NCBI RefSeq assembly: GCF_000003815.2
Contig: NC_049990.1
Span: forward strand, 5,164,626-5,228,625
Length of the DNA: 64,000 nt
From: Branchiostoma floridae
Lineage: Eukaryota; Chordata; Leptocardii; Amphioxiformes; Branchiostomatidae
Direction of reading: 5' to 3'
The position numbers were made by a program, and so were the translations under genes. This document shows, one piece after another, positions 1 through 13,198 of the stretch. Each line of letters starts with the position of its first letter. The first letter of the stretch is position 1. Below the pieces are notes generated by a model. The model did not search any database. It was given only the letters and a program-made list of their open reading frames with translations, and was not told the DNA's origin.

Positions 1-498
1 AGGACGGGAATGGATCAGATTGGCAGATGCCGCAATAAGAAAGATAAATCTTATCTGAGACAAAAATGCTATAGGGAATATTACTATAAGCTGAGACTAA
101 GACGTCAAATTAAAGATTATTCCAAGCTTAAACCAAGATGCTAAAGAAATGATTATTCTCAGCTAATACTAAGTAAATAAGTATCTATCCATGAACTACG
201 TTCTACCATTTTCAGCTTAACACAAAGATTGGTGATGGGGTATTTTAGTGCAGATTATGCACAGACACGATTCTGTCCTACCACCATATATCTTTTATAT
301 TGTGCCAAAACAACCTCGAAGCTAAAGCCTGTCGATTTGTTACACCTTTTTGTGAATCATTTGAAAAACGTGAATCATTTATCTGGTGAGCCTTTGCAAT
401 ACCGCTTGAAACACAAAATTGATTGTTTCTTTAGATATGCATCTTGATTGGTATGAAGAACTTTTTTGGCTGTGCCTTGTGACTTACGACGTGCATTT
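1..498. other. AT-rich non-coding stretch at left edge
   Basis: I recognise no exon here. On the minus strand this should be intron or downstream sequence of gene D, because the large D exon appears to stop at a good splice donor at 504/505. The missing 3' exons of D probably lie beyond the left edge. Confidence 0.4.
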
Positions 499-504
499 AT
501 TTAC

Positions 505-3197
505 CTTATCATCTGGCGTCTTCTGTTCACCGTCTTTTTGTTCTTTTGGCGTTTTTGTGGGTTTCGCAGGCTTTTGTTTCTTCCTTGGGCATGGTGGTGT
601 CAACGGTACATCCTCAAACTCCATTGGGACTATTCCAAACACGAGCATTGGGTTAAGGGGTGCTTTATTGCCCTTTGCTGGTTTAGATGAGCCATTCGGT
701 TTGCTGCTGGTATTTTTCTCTTCCGGTTTCTTGCTTGGCCTCTTTTCTGCTGCATCCTTTTGTTTGTTATCTTTCTCTGTTGGTGTGCCTACCGGGAGGG
801 TTGTTGGTCGTTTGCGCAGACTCTTTGTCCTCGGCGGTGGTATTGGAGCTGGTTCGTCTGTTTTTGCGTCGTCACCTGGCAGGGCAGTCTTCGGCTTTTG
901 TCCTTGTGACGGTTCATCTGTAGATTTGTCAGTAGACTGATCCTCAGGCGGAGGCGGAATTGTCTCTTCGTCTAGATGTAGCGTCTTTAACAGGCGATCA
1001 AGGACACCTTCAGATGGCTTCTTCTTCGCTGCGTCTTCTGGCTTATCGGGTTGTCTATCTGAGGAATCTGTCTTGTCTGGATCGGTATTGTTTTCGTTTT
1101 CTGTTGGCTTACTGCCCCGTTTGCTTGGGTCATCTTCTCTATCTTTCGGTTTTAGTTTGCTTAACAAGTTGTCCAGCAGACCTAGTTTGTCATCCTTGTC
1201 AGTTGTAGGTTCGGGTGAACCACCAGAATCAGGATGCCTGGAAGTGCTCACTGGCTTCTTTTGATTTGCACGTGAATCTTTTTCGACAGACTGTCTACCG
1301 TCGCTGTATTCGTTGCTCGGGGTATCTTCCGAGTCTTTTGGCTTTGGTTTTATCTTCTTTAACAAGTTGTCAAACAATCCTGGTTTGTCATCCTCATCTT
1401 CTTCAGTTTTAGGATCCTTAGCGGTGGTTTCTGGCTTTGTTTGATTTGCTGTTGGTTGTGACCCGTCACTGCCGTCTTTGCTCGGGGTATCTTCTGAATC
1501 CTTTGCCTTGGGTTTCATTTTCTTTAATAAGTTGTCAAACAGTCCCGGTTTGTCATTCTCGTCTTCTTCAGTCTTAGGATAGTTAGTGTTGGTTTCTGGC
1601 TTTCTTTGATCTCTTGGAGACTCGTCGTCGACAGGATGTTTCCTCTTACTATCATCTTTGTTTACGTTATCTTCCGGACCGGTTGCCTTTGGTTTTAGTT
1701 TGTTTAACAAGTTATCAAGCAGACCTGGTTTCTCATCGTTGTCTGTCTCATCTTTAGTTGAAGGCTCAGTACTTGATGGTTCCTGTTTGTCTGGAACATT
1801 CCGACCTTTCTTCTTCTTCAATAAATTACCAAAGAAGCCATCATCCTCTGGTACTGATGTCGAGTCACCTTTGGGTGTTGTGTCGCTCTTTTTGTTGGGT
1901 TCTTTTATTCTTTTCGATCCATTGGAGGGTTGGCTTGGCGTTGTCTTTGTTGGTGGTGATGTATCATCCCTTTGCACTGGCTTAGGTGTTGTGGCTACAC
2001 TTCTTTTCGTAGACCTCGGTGGTGCTATTGTTGTTGATTTGTCTTCAGGAGGAACATAATCATCTTCAGGTTCAACTTCTTCGTCATCTGGGAACGGGCT
2101 CACCGGTCTCTCTCCGTTCGAGCCAGGTTCATGTCCTATACCACTCTCTGCCTGTGATCTATTGTCTTCGGGGCTACTCACTCCCTCTGCAGTGCCTGGT
2201 GCCTCATTCTGTGGCAGCGCGCTGAGTTTTTCGTAAAACGATGTTGGGTCTGTTGGGATGTCGTCTGTCGGCTTGGGATCTTGCGCTTTTTCCACTGTTG
2301 GTTTCTTCCTCTTGGGTTTCGGACTTGGTGACAATGGCACTCCTTCATCAGGATAAAGAGGCTCCACTTCATCACTACTCTCTCCTTTATTGTCTTCATT
2401 ATTCACGCTTACTGGAGGTCGTTTCTTCTTCTTCGATCTAGATGGTTTCTTTTGACTGTTGAGGGGCTCCACTTCGTCACTGCTGTCCGTGTCTACCGGA
2501 TCGTCGCTTCCTCTTTGAGGAGGTTTTCTAAAGACGTTTTGGTTGCCAATGTTGGCACCATCTTCGGAGTCTGACATCACACCTGAAAGATGACGTTTTG
2601 AATGAACGTTTGTAGTGTACTATCTGTATCTGTATCTATATAGCCGGTATAAACAGCCTTCGGCGTAACACACAAGCTACCAGACAGTAAAGCAGAGATA
2701 ATGTGCAAGACAATAGAAATAAAATCAATGAAATAACAGGTCATGGAATCCTAATATGTAGAGAGCAAAATAAAATCGGACAAGTTTAGCAATTCGTTAC
2801 AGAGAACCTGCTTGAGTATTTGTGTGTGCATATAGGTATACGTTTGTGCACGTGCGTTTGTATAGTTTTCTAATTATTCATATACATCCGGGCCACACGA
2901 AGAGACCCACGACAGTATGCTACTTGTTTCCATGTGCTTTTTTCCTCTGGTGAGCCCACCTGACTCAGACGACATTGTTGAGTCACTGTCGCGCCAGAAG
3001 TCCTCTTCCTTGATAATTTCCAGTTCTGTTTCTGTGTCTCCGAGTAGCAGTAAGAATTCTTTGGCTCTCTGCAAGCGTTCTGCTTCCGTTGTTGGCACGT
3101 TAGAAGTTTCCTCTTCAATTTCGTCCTCGGACGTTCCCGTGCTCACCGGCTGTTCAATGAAAAGAGCATTTTCAGTGTTCACCTCAAATGCTTCCAT
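505..3197 (-). CDS. Gene D: disordered charged repeat protein (3' end missing)
   Basis: Two exons are proposed: 3197-2960 and 2582-505. The start at 3197 (MEAFEV) is the first in-frame ATG after an in-frame TAA at 3311-3309. The 238-bp first exon would end TCA G|gtgggc in phase 1 and join the acceptor ctttcag at 2583, giving about 772 residues. An alternative phase-1 donor (ACA A|gtagca) lies about 40 bp further on, so the junction is uncertain. The protein is rich in Asp, Glu, Lys, Pro and Ser, with no signal peptide or membrane segment. SSDEVEPL occurs twice near the N-terminus, and six short hydrophobic GLLDNLL-like motifs are spaced by disordered linkers. The frame runs to a stop at 484, but GAT AAG|gtaaat at 505/504 is a strong phase-0 donor, so the protein probably continues off the window. 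I do not recognise the family. Its style (acidic, Lys/Thr/Pro-rich) matches the tail of gene E, and it lies on the same strand as A-C, so a LIM scaffold relative is possible but unproven. Confidence 0.65.
975..1850 (-). repeat. Six GL(L/F)DNLL motif repeats in gene D
   Basis: In reading order the motifs are GFFGNLLKKKK, GLLDNLLNKLKPK, GLFDNLLKKMKPK, GLFDNLLKKIKPK, GLLDNLLSKLKPK and GVLDRLLKTL. The middle four recur about every 55-65 residues with a conserved acidic linker (EEDEDDKP before, KDSEDTPS after in two copies). Each could form a short amphipathic helix in an otherwise disordered chain. Function unknown. Confidence 0.8.
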
Positions 3198-6100
3198 ACG
3201 TTCCCTTTTTCTGGCACTACCACGGGTGACATAATTGTTGTTTGGGGATTTGGGCCCTAATCTGTTAACCCAAGCGAATCCTCCTTGACGGTAATACTCA
3301 ATTATACGTTAGTCCTAAACGACGCAAAAGACTGAATAACAGGGTGGTCTTTTGACGTTCGTGTACCCTATAGTCAGGCTAGTGTTGGTAAAACTTGCTG
3401 ACAGACATATGTAATTGGAGGACATAAAGCACCAACAGCCATTAAGATTGACCTTTCTGTGTGTTGATAACATCAACAGATACGCGGGTCTAAACGTGAG
3501 GTATTGAATAATTGATGTTAAGTCCATCATAAATGACACTTTCCGCACAACAGCCCTAACTGGGTAATACAATACTTCAGCGCCAGCGAACTGCTTAGCC
3601 ATAATTCACCGTGACATTTTTCATGTGCCCTTTGGGACTCTACCTCCAAAAACAACTCACCTGGCCACATTCTATAGAACAACAATAGTGGTGACCTCGA
3701 TTATAAGAAAAAGCACCACCTGCTTTAAAATAGAGCTATTAAAAGCAGATGTTGTTGTTTATATGTCAGTTTTTATCAATAATTGAAAAGGCCATTTTTT
3801 GTTTTCGAGATCTTACACAAAACAGAGCAATACCGGGCTTCACACCTGTGCCTTAGTGCAATCTTTGTTCATGGACTACTGAAGTGTACTAGGGCCTAGG
3901 GATGTGTGACAGCTTTTTCAGTGTTTGGGCAATTGGATATTTTGACAGTCACTGATTCACTTGCACGTATTTAAAGAAAAGACAGACCGTCACTGTTGTT
4001 TGGAAAATTCTGTTACATGCATTGGACTTACATGCTATCACTAAAAAGATGTTCTACAGAAAAAGGTTAGACTTGAACTAAAAAAACACAAGCTCAAACA
4101 AATGTAGTTTTAACCGGCACGAGGCAGTTTGTTCTAAGCCTATAAATTCGTCCAAACACCACATAAGCAGACAAAGAGGACGTTCTATTTGCACGTTTAA
4201 GCGTAGACACAATTTATGGAAAGACAGTTCATAATTGCTGCTAGTTTACAAGACTTGTGACACCAGTGTAAATGACAACAATTCAGCTACGCATCCAGTG
4301 AATTAGATAATGGGGGCAATGGGCACTTTGGGTAGTAAATCTGCCAATATAAAATCAATAGGGTTATACTAGAAATGAAACATAAAAAGAGTGATTATGT
4401 TTGAAATATAACTCTAAGTTGAGTTGTATTGGCGTCTTAATTTGCCTGAAGCATAAGGTGGGCGTGTACGTATGAATTTTCAGCATTCCTTACCCATATC
4501 AGCAAGGGCCATAGTCCCTGTGTAAAATTATAGGCAATAATCATAATATACACATCCTGAATATGGACGTGACAATGAAACGATTGTGTAAGTACAAAGA
4601 TCTTATACGACACATGCCAACACAATGTCAACACCAGATGTGCCATTTTCCAAAAAACAAGTAACGGACCTGCACATACAGACAATTATCAAACGACACA
4701 GACTGCATATTCTATTGTTAGCCAACTGCTGAAAACTATTTGGTATTTCTATTGGTCGCATATGTGTAAATAGAAATCAAAGAACGTATAAGTAGCTACT
4801 GCAATCAACCAAGGTCACACGTGATAGAAGAACAAGTCTTTACGAACCAACAAAAAACCGTTCTCACAGACTAAATGTTTTTAAATGTAAGAAACGCAGA
4901 ATTCTATCATGCATACCTACCAGCTCGTATACTGCTAGCGTCTCTGACGTAGAAGCAGTGACCTGAACTCTACGTTACCGCTGCAATATTATGGTCTGGA
5001 TATCTAGGTACCAACAGAACGGGACTGTCAAGTAGGAGAGGCACGCCTTATAATAATCTCCAGCGAACTATGACTCGAACTCTGACACACAACCGTCCGG
5101 TTCTGCCGCCTTGTCAGACCTTTCGGCTTTGTCATTGGGCCCAATTTATTGGCGAAACTATCACCGTGCCTCTCATTATAATAGTCTTGATTGGCTTAGA
5201 CAGTGAAGTACAATCAGAACATGGATTCTGACACAGAGTTTTTATATAGTAGGAAAAAGGTGAAGAAACATCATTTGTACCTGAAACAACTATTTTTACA
5301 CAGTGGTGCCCCATATGTATAACAAAATGCACGTGCATCAAGAAGCGTGACCCTCTCTAAGTGTTAAAAAGCAAATATAAACGACCGCTGTATGAATAAT
5401 CGTCCCTCTGCCAATAAGATACACAGAATGAATGCACAGTATATAATTCTAGGCACTGTGCATCCCTCTGTAGTACACATTGTACACAAAGACAACTACC
5501 ACGTTGTCTACAGTATCAACGAAATGTTGAAAAGATCTTACCATGGCACCGATAGCTTCAACTGGTGTAATACCGCCAAGATCCATCCTGCAAACAGTCT
5601 TTTGCCAGCACAGGTCAACAAAACTCCGATGGTCTCTGGGTTCGTGTTACATCTGGGAGGGGAAAGTGGCCGCCATTTCACTTTTTCCCCTGGGGCTAGA
5701 GCTTACTCGTTGGGAATGGAGGGGGGTTGTCAACAGAACACTTCGGTCACGGACTAGTATCTCTAAACTTAGATCAGGCTGAGTTCTAGTGTCGGCAACG
5801 GATTCAAATCAAGTTGACTACTTAAAATGGTACAGATTCGAACGCTTTCTTGTAGTTGATGAAATTTTATGCCACTTTTTTCAGACCATATTGCAGATGA
5901 GTAAGTATCATTAAAGAGCAGACATGGAATCTGATTGGTCACAGCAGGTATGACGTGAACGCTGTACATTGTTTGGCTTACAATAACATGTTTGTTTTCA
6001 GGTGTTCAACCTATAACCTCATTTATTTACATTGCTGTTGATTTTTGTTTTTGCTATTTGAGATTTGTAATGTCACTTTTGATAGCTGTGAAGGTTATAA

Positions 6101-7581
6101 TTGATCTCTTGTTTTTAAATAGGAAGAAAAAATCAATGTTGGATTACTTATTTTTGGCGCCATTACAATGAACGAGGTCAACTCCCAGAGGGTGTGACCA
6201 ACTATTCAACGTTTTCTATCCACAAATTTATGAAACTTCTCATATGCCTTTAGTATGAGAATAAAGCTGTCAATTTTTCTTCCAATCACTGTTCACGATT
6301 GTACTACTTTAGGACACAGTCGTTGACTGTGTTCTTTGTTCATAAGCTCAATGAACTTTGACCCCGTTCCCTGATGTTATCTTGTGCTCTCATTACTTGC
6401 CACCATTGTTATTCTAAAGTGGAAGAACAGGTCCCTGCTCATTATATCATTATGTCCTCTACACATTTTCTACCTCTTTGTCTGTCCTTATAACACCCTT
6501 TACCACTTACTCCTCTAAATGATGAAATGGCTATTTAAGACATGTACTTTAATATTCTTTTGTGATTGTTGAATGATATTATATCATGTTATCCATGTAT
6601 CCGTTTTCCCTCTTAAGCTCCGTGTTTTATTATACAGATGGGATTTATCACGGCTATACAACGGCACAATAAAAACATAAACATATATGTATAAACATCA
6701 ATGGATGTTTGAACTTTCACGGACCAATATAATTACCTCAATAGAATGAAGACATTGCGAGTTGTTTTAAGGGTGTGTTGCCAATTATATAAATATCCAC
6801 GATGATTATAAGTGACGTGCAAACGTTTAGATGAATTATTCGATTACTATAAATAAAAGAAACCGAAAAAATATGGCTTGGAGACAGTATTCTTTGAATT
6901 CTAAATGTACTACTGGGTGACTTGTATGTTCATTTCAACAAAGAATAGCTTGCAGGTGTTGGAGGTACACATGTGTAGTCTCTGTATTGGGACCAATACA
7001 GATCCTGTTGTTGGTGTCTTCAAACAATGCATTGACATAACACGTTCGTAAATTAGAACCATTTTATTAATCAAAGGCACTAAAACAGTAATACACACCA
7101 TACATGTATATATAAGTGAATCAACTATGGTATCAAATATAACAACATAATCCCTTTGAGCCAATAAAAAATATCCATATCGTTAAATCTTTAACCCTTC
7201 AATAACCTTCATTTTTTCATACAACCAAACACATCTAAGGTGCTCTGATGAGTTCCCTCACTCTTTGCCATATATAGTCTTATCACTGGTCTTATCACAA
7301 TCCTAAAGCCTGACATGTAATTTCTAATGTTGACTAAGATACGTTAGCTTTAGATAATATAGTTAATGTTCATAAAACTATTTGAACGCGATCCATGAGT
7401 ATAACATGACTTGATAAGACTGTAAATGATGTAATTTCGGTGTTCAAAAACTTTATCCGTCGGAAATGTGAAATCAAATATATTCTTGTCAAATGTCTCC
7501 AGGCAATCACCGTATATAAGCCTTTTGACATATCATATCCTTACAAATTCGTGACATGTTCTTAATCATTTCATGAGAACG
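3198..7581. other. Spacer between gene C 3' end and gene D 5' end
   Basis: Positions 3198-3308 hold an open frame in phase with gene D but without an upstream ATG, taken here as 5' untranslated sequence. The rest shows no coding stretch I can support; short open frames have no coding character. The promoter of D should lie here but I see no convincing core element. A minus-strand AATAAA at 7063-7068 is a possible polyadenylation signal for gene C. Confidence 0.4.
7063..7068 (-). terminator. Possible polyadenylation signal of gene C
   Basis: TTTATT on the plus strand reads AATAAA in the sense of gene C, about 510 bases after its stop codon. The hexamer is frequent in AT-rich DNA, so this is only a candidate. 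Confidence 0.25.
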
Positions 7582-10018
7582 TTAATGTGAACCTTCCGAC
7601 TCTCTCCACGGAAACTCGTCCTCAGACAGAGGACTGTCCGCCATCTCCACCTCTCCTATGGCCACTTCCGTTTCCTGTCCGGCGTTTCGTAGCGCGTCAG
7701 GCAGCTGGACCTTCTTGGCACTCTTTCTGAAGCTTCGCACGAGACTGTTGGATCTCTTGACAGCACCGGACGATCCTGGGGACCTCATTCTCTCCAAAGT
7801 TGAGGATTTCTTCTGCCCTCCTCGTTTTCCGCGTCCTTTCTCCACGACCATGTAGCATCGCGCACAGACTGGCCTCAGGTCGATTTCAAGAAATAAGAAC
7901 CTGTAGAGCAATTTGCATGAGAAGAGAAAGTTAGGTTAGCTTTTACTTTTGTACCAATTAAAACTATTAAGTATATGGTTTGTAAAGACCATTCATCATC
8001 ATGGACCTCTTGTCTGTCATGCCCGACAGAGTCATCTGGAGGGACTTCATAGTGTCACCTTATGGATGACAGAACTGAACCGAACTGATTTATCATCTTA
8101 GATCTAGTATTGTGTTTGCTTGAAGTTAAAGACAAGGACAATGTGTCAATGCAATGAAGCCTAGCCTGTAGCTTACTTAAACAGAGCAAAATATAAAGAA
8201 CAGCTTAATAAACTTATAAAGATGATAACAATGATAATACGTAGTAGTTACATGTAATATAATCAAGTAATCGAATATGGATACATCAATCTTATAAGTT
8301 TGATATTATGCAGGCATAGATATGAATACATCATTTAAAATCGTGCAAGAAGATCATATATCACTGACAATACATCAATACAAAATGACCATGATGAAGA
8401 CGTTCATTATCAATCTAGCGTCACATGAACATGATTCACTTACTCAAGAGACAGCTCCTCGTTACAAAAGGAACAGAACAGATGATCTTCACACCATGTC
8501 TTTTGAAACAAAGACAAACCTGAAGCAATAGGAAATAAACATTACAACTGATATTTGATATTTATAAACTCAATGCAGGTACCAGCTAAAACAAGTATTT
8601 CAATGTATGACAGATGTTTCCATTGAATAAATCATCTACTAACCTGATTCAGGGACTTCATTGCAGTGGTGACAGAGGTCATCTTTAGGAATTTTCTGAA
8701 AGATATACAATACCATTGCTGTATGGAGGACAAATACATTGACACTCATTGTGCATCTATATCTTTTGCAGTCTTTGTAATCATATATTCAATCTAGAAG
8801 TTATTAGTTTGACGTTTGCCTGGAGTCTTTCCAATCTCGAGCCCCCATGCATTCCCGTGCATAGTCTGTCCCTCTCACATAACATAGAGGGCCATGTTTG
8901 AGGAGAGCCTAACTTCGAGCACCTTAAAGAACCCACCACACTTATCGAAACGAGTATGGTGTGTGCGTTGATTAGTTAAATCAGTCTGGATATGCAGCAT
9001 GTACTCCTCAGTCCAACCTGGTGTGTTGCGCCATGAGGCAATGTGCAATTTAGTATGAAGAGTATCTTCTCTTGGTTCTGTATCCTAAATCAATGAATAT
9101 ATCACCTACCACACTGTCATACTGGGGGCGTCGTCTCTCCATTATCTTCTCGTAGCCTGGACCCGGGTCATCATCATCTACTGGATCAGATCGCAGCCTC
9201 CAGATGTCATCCTCTTTGGGTCTGTCTGACGTCATAGATGAATCATACGAGCGAGACATCTTCTGCAGCTCACTGACGAGACGGAGGATCTCATGGTGCT
9301 CCTCGTCTATAGTCATGATGCCGGGGGTCGGGCGGAAGTTCAGGAAGTGGTCCATGGCTCTTATATGAGCGGAGTTTACTTGTGGCTCTGTTCGACTTTT
9401 CTCCCTAACAGAAAATAACAACAACAAATAAGTAATGGTTAATAATTGCCGACGATTTGTGTTCATATGAGGGTATACTAAGTGTACGATTGCCCAATGA
9501 TGAAAGCTTAAGTTTGTGGATGCTATCTGGAACGTCAGTCCTTTTACAATCTCTATCTAGTTGCTTGAGCAACTCCTGTGACGTATACCAAGTATAGTGT
9601 AGCGAATAGTGCCAAACACCTTTCATACCTTCTGTCTCAATGGATTTTATAGAGGGGTCTTTTAGAGGGCAATCGTTTATATTATGTGTATTTTATATGC
9701 TAATTGCGCGATTAAGATTATGCAAAGGACAATGCACAAGCAATTGTTGGTCATTAGAAATCGTCTGTTAATGATGTAGAACATGCCATGATCACCCATA
9801 TCACAATAGAGTTTTCTCATATACTCAAGTATCTGACATCTTTTACACAAGTGTATTCAAATGCCTATGGAAACTTACAAATCAAATTGTTCTCATGCAT
9901 AATGCAAACGCCCAGCAGATATTGCTTACTTTGGTTCACTTTGGTCTCCGTTCACAGCCTTTCTAAGCTTGTTAAGCAGGACGCAGATCTCCTGGTGTTC
10001 GTCAAGAATGTTTTCAAC
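7582..10018 (-). CDS. Gene C: single-LIM-domain protein, PINCH-LIM5-like (5' exon not found)
   Basis: Five exons: 10018-9930, 9404-9110, 8695-8644, 8519-8444, 7900-7582 (junction phases 2, 0, 1, 2). They give 276 residues to the TAA at 7584-7582. The first exon begins at a phase-0 acceptor, so a start exon is missing, or an in-frame ATG about 50 bp upstream is used. N-terminal motifs are VENILDEHQEI...LLNKLRKA and, after a linker, MTIDEEHHEILRLVSELQK, both predicted amphipathic helices; an acidic linker with DDDDPGPG follows. The LIM domain runs C-x2-C (CHHC), then WCEDH, CSFC, and RPVCARC. Its third zinc ligand is Cys and its fourth His, instead of the usual His and Cys. A basic, Ser-rich tail of about 90 residues follows (RGKRGGQKK, VRSFRKSAKK) and ends acidic. 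It is a tandem paralogue of gene B: same strand, same motifs, same phases through the LIM exons. Probable role: intracellular adaptor at adhesion or cytoskeletal sites, inferred from LIM family knowledge only. Confidence 0.8.
8444..8695 (-). other. LIM-domain exons of gene C
   Basis: Exon 8695-8644 carries the first C-x2-C (CHHC); exon 8519-8444 carries WCEDH and CSFC; the last exon supplies RPVCARC. Intron phases (0, 1, 2) are those of the second LIM domain of gene B. WC at the third ligand is also, as I recall, the situation in PINCH LIM5 (WCVNC). Confidence 0.8.
8817..9040. repeat. Degenerate SINE-like fragment in a gene C intron
   Basis: It contains a tail reading ACCTTAAAGAACCCACC then ACACTTATCGAAACGAGTA, nearly the same as the segment at 34998-35027. 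It is one of several copies of the same dispersed repeat in the window. Confidence 0.6.
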
Positions 10019-13000
10019 CTGTAGATGTAAAGATATGCCAAAATCCACGTCATATGCGTAATTGATATCCATAAATCTCTCAGACACTACAACATATATA
10101 CAGGGTTGTCTGAGGGCACAAAAAGGGTAACTTTTAAGCATTTTAGACTTAATGAGTCCATCATATACATATGTTCTAACTGGCTATATGTTAACTACGC
10201 ATCTTACCTGTAATGATGAGCTTATGATAAAATTCAATGTAAAACAAGATCGTTATCTGACCTTCTAGTTGACCCCTACTGGCAATACAATGTGCAGTCG
10301 TGTAAACAATACGACTATTGTGAAGGGTTCAATGAAGAAATTTACCTTTGAACTATAGTCCGGTCACATATATTCCAGAGTGAGTCTTTCTTCAACCAAA
10401 TCAAGGGTCGAATGCATTCGACCTTTAAAGAGCCATCAATCAAAATCTGACTATAAACATTCTTTGGCATTTCTTAAAAAATAGATCATTAGACGAAGAA
10501 TCCGCCATTTTGGGTTAAAGGTTAATGCTGTTGACGGCTTGTCTTGAAGGTCATTGGGTTTATAATCTCAAGGTTTTATATACCCTGCAAAGCCTCTTGA
10601 GAACTTGTTGATTGTTATTTCCTTCACAGCTCATGGCATACCATTGCAGCCAATCAGAGTAACCGTGTTTGACAGTTTTTGCATTCAAGACCACACATTC
10701 ACACACAAAACAGGGGAAAGTATTGCTATAATGTTGTTGCCATTAATCAAACTATACCTCATTACCCACGTGATCGTCAGCATCCATTGCAGTCAGGTTT
10801 TACCACCAACGGCATGCAGATATCTTACACACTGGTGCTTACGACGACTCACTCTTACGTCACAGACAAAATGGCGGCCTCCAAATGTTTTGTGTGGTAC
10901 ACAAGATCTCGTTACCTAAACTGTCACTGGGTACAGGTGGTTGTTATTGTGATAACCCACCAATTAAAATCATGGGGTAAAGCGTATCAGGACGATGCGA
11001 CCATATTGAAAATTGTTTTGTAATGACGGTATCGTTCTTTATTACAATATCATCAGTATATTCAATGCCACCAAAAACTTTTGAAATTGCCCACTATATA
11101 TAACTAGAAGTATGTTGTTATCGTTAACTCATACTTCTCGTTGTCTAACTCAAGCATATATTAATGAAAAAGTTCTTAAACTATGTTTGAGCCCTTATTT
11201 TCAACAAAAATTGATTATATGTTATCCCTGTAATTCAATAAGGTATGTTTAAATCTCTTTATGTCAACTATGCATCCTGTTTGACTTTTTTTGGCTATCT
11301 TGATAAGAAATCAGATAATTTACTCCTTTCTATATACAACCCAACGCTGGCCCCCACCCAGACAATCCATGTGAACGCTATGACCCGTAAACATTTATCC
11401 AGAGGCCCCACCTCCCGTTTTTAAGTCCATCCGTCAAAATGTGACAGGCGCTGAGTCCTCAAAGCAGCATTGTTTAGAATGGAATGTCGTCTATTCAATG
11501 TGATTGAGGACGCTCTTTGTTAGACAGCAGGGTTGCCCCTCATGTCAAGCATGTAAAATACTGCCCTGGAGCTGGTGCCATCAGAAGATTCCTACCCCCT
11601 CCCTCGCTTAAGACAATTATCCCTCGATTAGCTTTTATGAAAGGTACCAATACGGAACATATGCATCTAATGGTTGCCCAAGTCAATCTTATACATACAA
11701 TCTATAAGTAATAGTAGTCCGCACATTTTGCAAAGACAATTGATAGTATGTACTGATGTTCAAAGGGTACTTTTAATACGAAGATCCGATGACAATTGTT
11801 CTCTAACCTTACTTGTTTTAGATCTTGGATTTGTAGTCTTGAGTGAAGCGCCACCTATCTACTTCTGATCGCAGCGATGCCTCCTTTCAATACTTCATTC
11901 TATCATTGTAATGCATCTGTATATCTTCCCGTTGATTCGCGAAGCACGTGTTACTTTGTTGAAAACCATAAACAAACGCGAAATGTAGTTCATTAGAAGA
12001 ACGCCATCTACGAATACAGTTGGTATATATTTATGGGATAAGGTGCCATTCTAAGAATTCAGAAATTCTCTTTTGGCTAATTAACTGTGTATGTGTTGTT
12101 CTTGTCTTCCCATGCCATTCATATCAATGATCCCAATGACGCAATATTCTCCGTATAAATATATTTATTTGTACTGTCAAGCACATTTTATGTTGACAAC
12201 AGTCCATGTCTATGTGTCATAATTTAGGTACGTTCTTCATTTGGCATGGATATCGTATAATGTGTATCTTATAACTCCCGCTTTTCCTGTTAGATTGCAC
12301 TGCAATAAAAATGCAAATTGCACATAGAAACACATTTTCATTATCATATTACTGCCATCACCATAGAATAAGTAGATTCAATGTACATCATCCAAGTGAT
12401 AAAGAAATTGTATGTCAGTACAACACAGGTCGATGGCCTAAAGTACTTATTACTTGTCATTGCTAACAAATAAAGTTGCAGCTCCTAAATGTATCATTAC
12501 ATGTATTTGTTATCTTGAAATCTGCATCTGCTAAATTCTAGGAAAGATTTCTCTGAAATCTCGTACCTAAAGGCTAATTGCAAGTACATGTAACAAAATG
12601 AAATAGCTCTTTATTTACATTATTTGGCCAAGCTTTATGCTTACATCAATGTTATTTACCAAATAAATCATGCAACATAACATTACACAATGTGCTACAT
12701 TTGTCTACGATTAATCTCTTTACAAGTATAAAATGATTGGAAACCATCAGTTGTTGCTGTTACTTTCAGAAAGCTAAGAGTCTCTAAATACTACGTTGTG
12801 GAGGATGGCGCTATATTGGTCTACATCCTTTTATGAAAAGTTTCATGTCTAGGCTCTTTCTTAGGCCCACATTACACTTGTTCCTTGAGACTATATAAAT
12901 ACTATTAGTATTACACTTCGTAGTCTACTAATGTGTAGAATACAGATTCGCGTCCTCTTTACACTGACAGAAATTCTAGCATGACACCTGCTTTTCTCTG

Positions 13001-13198
13001 CCACGAAACTGATGTGATCCAATGTGAACTTGACAATTTATAGTAGTCTACGATGTGTAGTACCGCAGTTCAGATGACAAGTGTAATGTGGGCCACATAA
13101 GCACAGTCCTATCTTTACAGTGAAGGCATGATTGTCACATTAATTTGAGGCCAACTTTATCTTACAAAGGTTCCTTCGGTAAATCATAAGAACATTTT
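10019..13198. other. Spacer between genes B and C
   Basis: This should hold the 3' untranslated region of gene B and any first exon and promoter of gene C. I find no open frame with coding character. A minus-strand AATAAA at 12610-12615 could serve gene B. An in-frame ATG at about 10.06 kb continues into the first C exon across its acceptor and is a weak candidate start. 'acaaaATGGCGGCC' on the plus strand near 10868 looks like a translation start context but the frame ends without support. Confidence 0.4.
12610..12615 (-). terminator. Possible polyadenylation signal of gene B
   Basis: AATAAA in the sense of gene B, about 590 bases past its stop. It is a candidate only, for the same compositional reason as elsewhere in AT-rich DNA. 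Confidence 0.2.

Noticed and set aside
484-2580. A start codon for gene D at 2580 or at the following ATG
   Set aside because: The codon at 2580 is GTG, and an acceptor (ctttcag) lies immediately upstream. An upstream exon with an ATG joins in frame, so an internal exon is more likely.
10868-11022. ATGGCGGCC-type start on the plus strand; similar words near 47290 and 50027
   Set aside because: The context looks like a translation start, but the frames are short with no splice continuation; such words recur in non-coding parts of the window.
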